DNA from: Rhynchosporium graminicola
Taxonomy: Eukaryota; Ascomycota; Leotiomycetes; Helotiales; Ploettnerulaceae
Assembly: GCA_900074885.1 (NCBI GenBank)
Contig: FJUW01000028.1
Location: forward strand, 450,339-514,338
Length of the DNA stretch: 64,000 bases
Reading direction: 5' to 3'
The position numbers and the translations under genes are program-made. This document shows, piece after piece, positions 56,601 to 64,000 of this stretch. The notes under the pieces are model-generated. The model did not search any database, was not told where the DNA came from, and was given only the letters and a program-made list of their open reading frames with translations. How positions within the stretch are numbered: position 1 is the stretch's first letter; each line of letters opens with the position of its first letter.

Positions 56601-57152
56601 GCTCGGATTATCCACCACGCTTGCTCCCCAGAACTACGTACCGAGCCCGATCTTGAAGATAAAGTTGCTGGGTATACTCAGGACCTAGTCGCTAGTCTTG
56701 AAAAACACGTGGCTGTGATTGAGAGCATGGAAGGTCTAGTGCCGGCGTTTGCAGATAAGTTGCACGCCTTGTATACAGCCCATGAAGTCGGTAGTGCTGT
56801 GGCAAACTTCGCTGGATACTTGGCAAGAAGAGGAACGGATGTATTCGAGCAGTATCGACAAGAAGAGTATTTTCCCAGGGAGAAGATTGTGCAGCTTGGT
56901 GAGAAATTGCTGGATGGTGTGGCTAAGCAGGGTATGGAGGTCAAGAGGGGTATGGATGAAGGAGGTTGGATCGACAAGGTTTTGGAGCATGTGTTGCCGG
57001 AAGAGAGTGACGGAGTTGGAGATCGGATTGTGGGTGTGCTCAGGGAGCTGCTGGATGAGGGCTTCATGGAGCAATGGGCTGGTGAGGTTGCGGACAGCTG
57101 GAATGATTCAACCACGGGGTTAGGACTTCTGAAAGGTCCAGCTAAGGCATAG
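53604..57152 (+). CDS. naa25: NatB N-terminal acetyltransferase auxiliary subunit (Mdm20/Naa25)
   Basis: This is the non-catalytic, ribosome-anchoring subunit that pairs with Nat3/Naa20 to acetylate proteins starting Met-Asp/Glu/Asn/Gln; the yeast subunit is needed for actin cables and mitochondrial inheritance. My nine-exon model is 53604-53726, 53844-54134, 54226-54306, 54356-54451, 54508-54854, 54907-55213, 55285-56149, 56204-56328 and 56388-57152, giving 999 aa, the family size. The protein is helical with TPR-like repeats (for example ALKIYIRALSPQ, CFQACLARNDLDHA). A CxxC-type cysteine cluster lies near residues 440-460 (CVSC, CGITCKYC). The intron at 54135 starts GCAAGT, a GC-AG intron. 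The acceptor at 55284 is the least certain. The N-terminus MDQLQDRADAQIWNAIE is typical. Confidence 0.87.
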
Positions 57153-57730
57153 GTAGATTTCAAGGTGATTCAGGAGTTGGATGAGCCTGCCTTTTGCGCC
57201 TCATTTGCACGGAACAGGGATGACGATCTTGATCTCAATGTCAAGCTATAAATTTTGCATTTCAAGGATCTCTGCAGATCTGTTGTGGCGTAGAATGCGT
57301 GATGATAGATGCTACCTAAATAGTCATCTGGCATACTCGATTTCCTCCACCCGATCCGCTGCTCTGTCAGAATATAGTCTCCTTTTGAGGACTCTGAAAA
57401 CCGGACATGAAGTCGTAGTCAAGCCATTCTCAAAACAATACATCGACATCCTTGATGGTTCTGAGGAGTGTTGAAAAGAATCTTACAGAATGGACTAGGG
57501 TAGGTGTGATACAGAACACAAATGTCCGTGCAGGCTTGCTGCAAGAATTAGCACGGACACCCTCAGCCTATGATGAGATACAATCATGCTGGCGGACTGC
57601 TTTCGGAAGCTGATCTATGACTGTTCCTGTATATCCTTTTTACCGAAACTCCTGCTCACCAGTTTCTCCTTCTTTCAAAAGTCATGATCACGAAGCGGCG
57701 CAAAATCAAACTCTATTGCAATATCTCCGA
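57153..57730. other. Convergent 3' spacer
   Basis: 3' flanks of the NatB and Ilm1 genes. No gene is seen. Confidence 0.55.
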
Positions 57731-58388
57731 TCACATCATATCCTCCTCCGCGGCTCTCCTTTGCTGGATCCTCAGCACCATATCCCTCCTTTCCTCCCTC
57801 AAGGTAACAAATACCCAAAACCAGGTAATCATCTCAACAAAAGCCCATGTGAACAGGACCCTGTTCTTCAGCCCCTCACCCCATGAGCTCGGCTGGTAGG
57901 TGCTGTTTGTGTAAAGTCCGGAGACGCTGGAGAAGACGTAGGAGTAGAGTGTTATACAGAAGAAGAGGATGAGGCGGACGGGTGCTATAGGCGGATTAGC
58001 TCGCGTGATATTGGTAGGCTTCATTAGGAAGATGACAAACCTTGTGATCCCCAGTGATGCTGCGAAATCTCTTCAGGCATGGAGATAGATACTAAATCGG
58101 TGATTCCTACAACAAAGAGTACAGCTGCTAGGAAAGCTAGTGGTGGAGACTGAGTCTCGAAAGAGCGCGCATTTGGCTGCGGATTTGATTAGTTTTACTT
58201 TATGAACCCGGAGATAGGAGTTTATTTACCAGTCCCATGGCCTCCCCTATTATAAACACGAGTGTCTGATCTGCTATGGCATTGGGATTTGTGAGAAAAA
58301 AGAAAGCCAGTGTGATGTGAAATAAGGAGAGAGATGTTATAATCGTTGCGCCTGAGATGATCGCCATGTTGACGATTGGTAATTTCAA
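57731..58388 (-). CDS. ilm1: Ilm1 family membrane protein
   Basis: This small integral membrane protein belongs to the Ilm1 (increased loss of mitochondrial DNA) family, an ER-associated family linked in yeast to mitochondrial DNA maintenance. Exons on the minus strand are 58388-58230, 58176-58041 and 57984-57731, giving 182 aa, or 175 aa from the second Met (58367). Introns are 53 and 56 bp. Family segments are FFFLTNPNAIADQTLVFIIGEAMGLP, FLAAVLFVVGITDLVS, and the C-terminal WGEGLKNRVLFTWAFVEMITWFW, with about four hydrophobic helices. The end RRAAEEDMM is charged. The promoter is shared with the divergent GGTase-I beta gene. Confidence 0.88.
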
Positions 58389-58666
58389 AGTTTTGAACAG
58401 TTTCTAGGGCGTATATCTTGTGGGTCTCTTGTGGGAATTATGGGATCGTGGAAAGAGGGTTGAGTAAGTCATTCTTCAGTCTTCGTACCTAAATATCGAG
58501 TGGAGGCGTGAGATAGGTTAAACGTTTATCCGGAGACATAAGATCATCGGTCCAGGCTCGAGCTTCGAGCTACCCAAGTATTTCTAGCTTCCATTACCCC
58601 TCCACAAGCTTTGTGCCTTCAACTAGGAACCGAAACCCTGGTCAACGCCAACTCTATTGTCTCGAA
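58389..58666. promoter_or_regulatory. 278-bp divergent promoter region of ilm1 and GGTase-I beta
   Basis: The start codons of two divergent genes are only 278 bp apart (299 bp if the second Met of Ilm1 is used). No specific motif is claimed. Confidence 0.55.
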
Positions 58667-60211
58667 ATGGCAGGGCGGATATTGGAGAAGGAAAAACACA
58701 TCAAGTATTGGCAACGATGTCTCAAATCTCTCCTACCAACCGGTTACACGAGCACAGATTCGTCGCGAATGACACTGGCGTTCTTCATACTATCTGCACT
58801 GGACTTGTTAGATGTCGGTCCCTCGACCTTTCCTGAGCAAGACTCTACCAGAATACGAGAATGGATTTTGAAGTGCCAGCATCCGAACGGTGGGTTCTGC
58901 GGGTCTCCCAACCATCGATTTCCAGATCGGTATTATGTTGATGTCGGTAGCGGGATCCAGCAGATGGACCCGGCGAACCTGCCAGCTACTTTCTTTGCTT
59001 TGTTGAGCCTGAGCTTCGTTGGTGGATTGGACAGAGTGGATCGGAATAAGTGTCTGAGCTGGCTGAAGACCCTGCAGAGGTCGGATGGGAGTTTTGGAGA
59101 ATTGACTACGCAGGATGGTGTTATTGAAGGCGGCAGAGATATGCGGTATTGTCAAACTGCTGTGGCTGTCAGATGGATGCTGGGGGACAGCGATGAAAGT
59201 ATAGAGGACGATATAGACATTGAGGGTCTGGTGAACTATGTTCGAGCTGGACAGGTACATTGAAGGAGATCGCTCATGGAAGTTTAAAGGCTGATTCCTC
59301 CTCAGACTTACGATGGTGGGTTTTCAGAATCATCTGAGCATGAAGCACATGGTATGAACTAGCCAGTGGATGTTATGTTGCTCGCTAAAATTCTTGCAGC
59401 GGGGTACACATATTGTGCCATCGCAGCTCTATCGTTTATCGACCGTCTTCCCAATACATCGTCACAATCCTCTTCCAATTGGGGCCAAGATTCGGAGCCT
59501 GGACTCACAAATCGTTCTGCGACCATCGGATGGCTAGTATCAAGGCAGGTTGTATATACAGACGACGATGAGGAAGATGACGAGGACGAAGATAAAGAGG
59601 CGCAGAAATCCACTATTAAGCTTGCTGGTGTATATAAGGATGATCCTCCAGTCATGACTCCAGATGATGGTGAGTTTATCGGACTTAACGGTCGCTGTAA
59701 CAAGCCCGTTGATACTTGCTATTCCTTCTGGGTTGCTGCGTCGCTTAGTGTAAGTAATCAACCATGTAAATTCTGTAAAGCTACTACTGACCATGTCAAC
59801 TACAGCTGCTAGGTCAGAATGAAACGCGCCTCTTAAACATTGAGGCCATTCGTCGATTTTTATTTGAACAGACCCAACATTCCATCGGTGGGTTCGGTAA
59901 AACACCTGGACAACCGCCAGGTCATTGCCCGTAGCATTACTATTACAGGACTTTACTAATGATGGCCAGATATTTACCATTCCTATCTGGGTCTTGCAGC
60001 TCTGGCAATCATGAAAGAGTCAGGTCTTAAATCACTCGATCCGGCACTCTGTATCAGTATGCAGCAGAAAGAGACTATTGAGCAGTTCCGGAAGGCTGCG
60101 GTTGTGCCGACCAGGACCTATTGGAGGCATGGATATTGTTTCTCAATCCGGGAGGACGATCCCGATTTCGAGAGGGTCATGGCTTGCAGCCAGGAACCCC
60201 AGCATTTTTGA
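58667..60211 (+). CDS. cdc43: Geranylgeranyltransferase type I beta subunit
   Basis: This catalytic beta subunit of protein geranylgeranyltransferase I prenylates CaaL-type proteins such as Rho1 and Cdc42. Exons are 58667-59254, 59306-59351, 59400-59749, 59806-59920 and 59970-60211, giving 446 aa; introns are 48-56 bp. Prenyltransferase repeats are visible as CQHPNGGFCGSPNH, LQRSDGSFGE and TYDGGFSESSEHEAHAGYTY. The zinc ligands are in GLNGRCNKPVDTCYSFW (Asp and Cys) and DIYHSYLGLAAL (His), the last made across the final splice. Between them lies an acidic insert (DDDEEDDEDED). The ATG at 58667 is the first in-frame Met. Confidence 0.9.
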
Positions 60212-60997
60212 ACGAGATAGCGGATGTACAATCCGAAATCGGATCTTTGGACTGGATCCGACCATGTATCTGTAGATAGCTCGAAGCGCTAGGACACAAG
60301 ATAGATCCCAGTGGAGCTTTAATATGGCTAGATGCCGGCCGTTCATGCCAGCTTGTACTTCTCGTGGAACCGGATGGGCGACGAGGGGATGAGATCTGCC
60401 GGCTAGGTGAAAAGCCTTCTAGGACATTGGAGACTACGAGAGGCTTGAGACTTCGACGTACCTCTCAAACGTGTGCTGCCTCTCGTGCGAAGGCACAGGT
60501 CGATGCAGCTCCTGAATTTCCAAATACGTGTACCAATTCTAACCTGCCAATATTTCAAAACGAAGCGATCCTGATTCCGGTTGGTTAACATATCAACATT
60601 TCTTCTCGGTTTTGTTTACATAGGTACCTTACCTACCTAAGAAAAATTGACGATGTATTGGCGAGCAGAGATCGGTTGACGTCAAACAGCAATGCAGGTA
60701 ATTAGCCCGCACATTGTGCTGCACCTGAGCACCGCTCCTGTGGAACAGCGGATTTCTAAAGTGAAAAACTATATTTGTAGAATCTTTGTATGCCCAATAT
60801 GCAACGTCTAAGGGGTTTTGCTGACTTCGTCACATCCTATTCTCATGGCGCCACTGACGGTGATCTTGTCCAACCTAGGGATAGCCGAGCTTCAACTCAT
60901 CGGAGAACCTCGACCTTGACCGACCTCATAGCTTCCTATTCCATGGATATACCTCTTCATCCTTTCTAAATATCTGTGCACTCTCCAGTCGCCCACA
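60212..60997. other. Spacer upstream of the M20 peptidase
   Basis: No gene is supported. A TAGGTACCTTACCTACCTAAG word is at 60621-60641. The promoter of the downstream gene is expected here. Confidence 0.5.
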
Positions 60998-62249
60998 ATG
61001 CAGCTTCTCATAGGCTCCATATTTCTTCTCCTGTCGAGCTATGTTCAAATAACAAGCTCCCTCTCCACCCAAGAACCTCTCTACCCCCACCCACCCTCAC
61101 AGTCCCAGTCCCAATCCCAATTCCAATCTCATGAAAGCAGCTCGACCAAGGCCCTCCTCGCCCTTCACCAAGGCCTCGTAACGCACGAATCTATCACCGG
61201 TAACGAAGAGAGCGTAGGGGATTATCTAGCGCACTACCTCGAGAAAGCGAAATTTACCGTCGAGATTCAAGAAGTTGCTCCACGAAGCAAGTCACATCCA
61301 GCACGGAACAACATCTTCGCGTATGTCGGGTCCCATCACTCTGCGCGCAAGACTAGAACATTGATATCTTCGCATATTGATACCGTTCCGCCGTTTTGGA
61401 AGTATGAGAGGAGAGGGGATGAGATCTGGGGGAGGGGGAGCGTGGATGCGAAGGGTAGCGTGGCAGCACAGGTAAGAGCTGTAGAGGAACTCATTGAGAG
61501 CGGGGAAATCAAAAAGGGCGATGTGGGTTTATTATTCGTTGTTGGAGAGGAGGTTAGCGGGGATGGCATGAAGAAGGCCAATGATCTAGGATTGGAGTGG
61601 GAGAGTGTTATCTTTGGGGAGCCGACGGAGCTGAAGCTTGCGAGTGGACATAAGGGTATTATAGGAGTGGAAATCAGCGCAAAGGGCAGGGCAGGCCATA
61701 GTGGATATCCGGAGCTGGGAAAGAGCGCAAATGCTATGCTGATCCCGGCATTGAATGCTTTGCTCAATGCGGAGTTGCCTAGCAGTGAGAAGTATGGAAA
61801 TACGACCCTGAATATTGGGAGAATTGAGGGTGGTGTGGCTGGAAATGTTATTCCCGAGGATGCAAAAGCGCTTCTGGCTATCAGGATTGCGGATGGACAG
61901 CCGGAGGACGTTCAGAAAATCATTCTGGATACGGTTAACGAGCTGGGTGAGGAGCTGACGGTCAAGTTTCTGGGTGGTTACGGTCCTGTCTACATTGATA
62001 GTGATGTTCCAGGCAAGTTTCGATGTGTTGAACTCGTACTTGGCTTTGGCTAATGATTGATTAGGATTCGAGACTATGGTTGTTAATTATGGTACCGATA
62101 TCCCGAACCTGAAGGGAGACCACAAGAGGTATCTGTACGGACCAGGAACCATCCTGTTGGCTCACAGTGACCATGAGCACCTACGGATCTCGGACTTGGA
62201 AGCTGCAGTGGAAGGCTACAAGGCGTTGATCAAGCATTCGTTGAAGTAA
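60998..62249 (+). CDS. Secreted M20-family metallopeptidase (carboxypeptidase-like)
   Basis: This is a di-zinc M20/ArgE-type peptidase, probably secreted. Exons are 60998-62012 and 62065-62249, giving 399 aa. A hydrophobic signal peptide (MQLLIGSIFLLLSSYVQ) is followed by a Pro/Ser/Gln-rich linker. The zinc site is visible: SSHIDTVPP (His and bridging-region Asp), SVDAKGS (Asp), GEEVSGDG (catalytic Glu pair), FGEPTE, and the C-terminal AHSDHE (His). HSGYPELGKSAN belongs to the dimerisation domain. The 52-bp intron starts GCAAGT, the second GC-AG intron in the window. Reading straight through it would lose the last zinc-binding histidine. The exact substrate is unknown. Confidence 0.9.
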
Positions 62250-62421
62250 TCATGGATGGTCTATCTATTATTCTATGATCATAATCGGTCGGGCTCTTCT
62301 ACCAGTCCCTTTTGACAGTGTCCGCCTATTCATGAGTTAAAGTGGTGTTCATGAACGGCAAGCAGGGCAGCTTAGCTCAGTTCATACCCTGTTGATAGTG
62401 ACCGATGTTTCAACTCGTTCC
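62250..62421. other. Short convergent spacer
   Basis: 3' flanks of the peptidase and HAD genes. No feature is seen. Confidence 0.6.
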
Positions 62422-63300
62422 TCAAGATGCTTCCAATCCAAGCATAGGACTCTCGATAACCTCTTGAAAGTTCCTTGCCCAGTATAAGGGAGAGGTCTCC
62501 ACCTCCTGCGAACTACTCACATGAACAGGTACTCGACCAATACGCTTGAGAGTCTCTATCAATCTTCCCTGTCCATCACTGGACATGACAATACCCGTCA
62601 CACCTTCCGCAGTCAAGCACTCAATATCTGTTCCCGAGTCGCCAAAATATACGACTCTCAAAAACGGAACCCGAGACGTAGCTCTCCACTTTTGCCAAAG
62701 CTTATTCATGGCAGCAAGCTTCGCATCTGAGGTAGCCATGATAGGTCCACTATCTGGACCCGAAATCATGCCATCATCGTTGGGATGATTAGCCAAAATA
62801 TCAACATTCAAAGTACCAGCACTGGCACTAGCCTCCAGCACGCCTCGAATGAAAATCTCCGAGAAATTTACAGAAATTACACCCCAAATACCGTCCCTTT
62901 CCTCAACCTGCTTCACAAAGTCCTTGAACCCTGCTCTAATGCTCAAGTCCCTTTTCTCCAACGCATCTCCGGCGAATTCCCGCCACTGCTCATTCTTGAT
63001 TCCCTTAAATATACCAGATACCCCGACCCTTTTGAAGCTGGGTAGTTCGACGCCGCGGAGATATCGCTGGAACGTGATTTCCTCAGCGAGGGACTTGCGG
63101 TCAATTTCAGCGGGTCTGTAGCCGTGGAGTGAGCGAGAATAAAATTCGCTATAGGTATATGAGAGAAGACGCCACTCGTTGGTCATATCTTTCCCAGTTT
63201 GTGACTTTTGTGTTGAGATGCCGAATTTGGCGAGTAGAGAGATGGTGTCTGAGTGGGTTATTGTGCCGTCAAAATCGAGGATGAACGCTGTGTTCGACAT
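62422..63300 (-). CDS. HAD-superfamily phosphatase-like protein
   Basis: A single-exon gene of 292 aa. Motif I is FILDFDGTITHSD near the N-terminus with both catalytic Asp residues. Motif II is the Ser in GVISVNFSEIF, a candidate Lys is in SDAKLAAMNKL, and motif IV is VVYFGDSGTDIECL. The cap lies between motifs I and II. It resembles fungal HAD proteins close to phosphoserine-phosphatase-like and DKMTP-phosphatase-like enzymes; the substrate cannot be assigned. The start is the only good Met before motif I. It converges on the M20 peptidase gene. Confidence 0.85.
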   Translation of the reverse strand: MSNTAFILDFDGTITHSDTISLLAKFGISTQKSQTGKDMTNEWRLLSYTYSEFYSRSLHGYRPAEIDRKSLAEEITFQRYLRGVELPSFKRVGVSGIFKGIKNEQWREFAGDALEKRDLSIRAGFKDFVKQVEERDGIWGVISVNFSEIFIRGVLEASASAGTLNVDILANHPNDDGMISGPDSGPIMATSDAKLAAMNKLWQKWRATSRVPFLRVVYFGDSGTDIECLTAEGVTGIVMSSDGQGRLIETLKRIGRVPVHVSSSQEVETSPLYWARNFQEVIESPMLGLEAS

Positions 63301-64000
63301 TGTTCTTACAGGTTTGGAGACGTGCGGAGAAGAAGTGGTATGGGAGATGTGGAGTTAGAGAAGGAGAGTTGAGATAATGATGAGTGTTGCTGTTGAGTTT
63401 ATACACCTGATTTAGAGTTTGGGAGACCGACAGGCGAAGTCGCTCACCGAACTGGTTCAATGCGGATCTTCGATATCATTTAAGCTTAAACGTTCTTCCC
63501 TAAGCAGACATTCTGGAACTCCGGCCGTTATACCTACCATATAAATATGCGGGTCCATATGATCGAATCCGAATTGATCAAACGAATTGTAACATGAAGC
63601 TCCAGGACGTCTTTGAAGAAAGGGATGTTACTGACGAAAAACTTGGCGTTTCTTGTCTTTCCCTAGCCTAACTTAAGAACGAGGCTGGGCAAATCTGTTT
63701 CGGCGAACGAGAAATACACAGGTGCGTTTCTAGTTTGCAACTCAGCATTAAAGCCATAAGTATATTTCAGGATTTTACCTGAAGGCCCCTTCAGAGTCAC
63801 CTAGTTTTTGGATGACTTGATCAATTTAGAATGAGGAGCTTATTACGAAGTCCTAAATCAATTCGCCCAAGACGAGTTGTGCTGGCTTCGGAATATAGAC
63901 ATCTTACTTTGAAGTAAGGCTATTGATTTCGTGGTCCCCCATCACTGCTAGAATTAATGGATCTCCTCGTACTCTTATAAAGGAACCTCCTTTCATTAAT
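63301..64000. other. Right-edge spacer
   Basis: Promoter region of the HAD gene. The rest is AT-rich with no supportable gene before the window ends. Confidence 0.5.

Overview
The window is 64 kb of nuclear DNA from a filamentous ascomycete (Pezizomycotina). The evidence is short introns (mostly 45-80 bp, GT-AG with CTAAC/CTGAC-like branch sites), intergenic spacers of 1-5 kb with many microsatellites, a CreB-type deubiquitinase, and a Ty1/copia retrotransposon mutated in the pattern of repeat-induced point mutation (RIP). A leotiomycete is my best guess from protein resemblance; that is inference.

Layout. 0-12.4 kb: the 3' end of a dynactin p50 gene (+), a sucrose/alpha-glucoside-type MFS transporter (+), the carbon-catabolite deubiquitinase CreB (+), an ambiguous or decayed coding stretch (-), and the ER mannosyltransferase ALG12 (+). 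12.35-17.93 kb: a complete but dead copia LTR element inserted at the ALG12 stop codon. 18.7-34 kb: a zinc-finger protein (-), a long repeat-rich spacer, a metallo-beta-lactamase-fold protein (+), a Tls1/C9orf78 splicing factor (-), a thioesterase-like protein (+) and eIF3j (-). 34-50.5 kb: enolase (-), proteasome ATPase Rpt4 (+), glutamine:fructose-6-phosphate amidotransferase (-), a RING-finger protein (-) and a 2OG-Fe(II) oxygenase-like protein (-). 50.5-64 kb: a weak 114-aa candidate (-), the NatB auxiliary subunit (+), Ilm1 (-), GGTase-I beta (+), a secreted M20 peptidase (+) and a HAD phosphatase (-).

Exon models were built by eye from splice sites, reading phase and family resemblance. 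Nearly all give totals divisible by three and family-typical lengths. Most genes are unlinked housekeeping functions: glycolysis, proteasome, translation, N-glycosylation, chitin precursor synthesis, prenylation and N-terminal acetylation. I see no secondary-metabolite cluster, no tRNA or rRNA gene, no CRISPR array and no convincing new multi-gene system. The most informative features are the RIP-mutated copia element at the ALG12 stop codon, a 14-nt micro-exon that splits the catalytic cysteine codon of CreB, a 595-nt intron in the thioesterase gene, and two weak unrecognised coding stretches on the minus strand.
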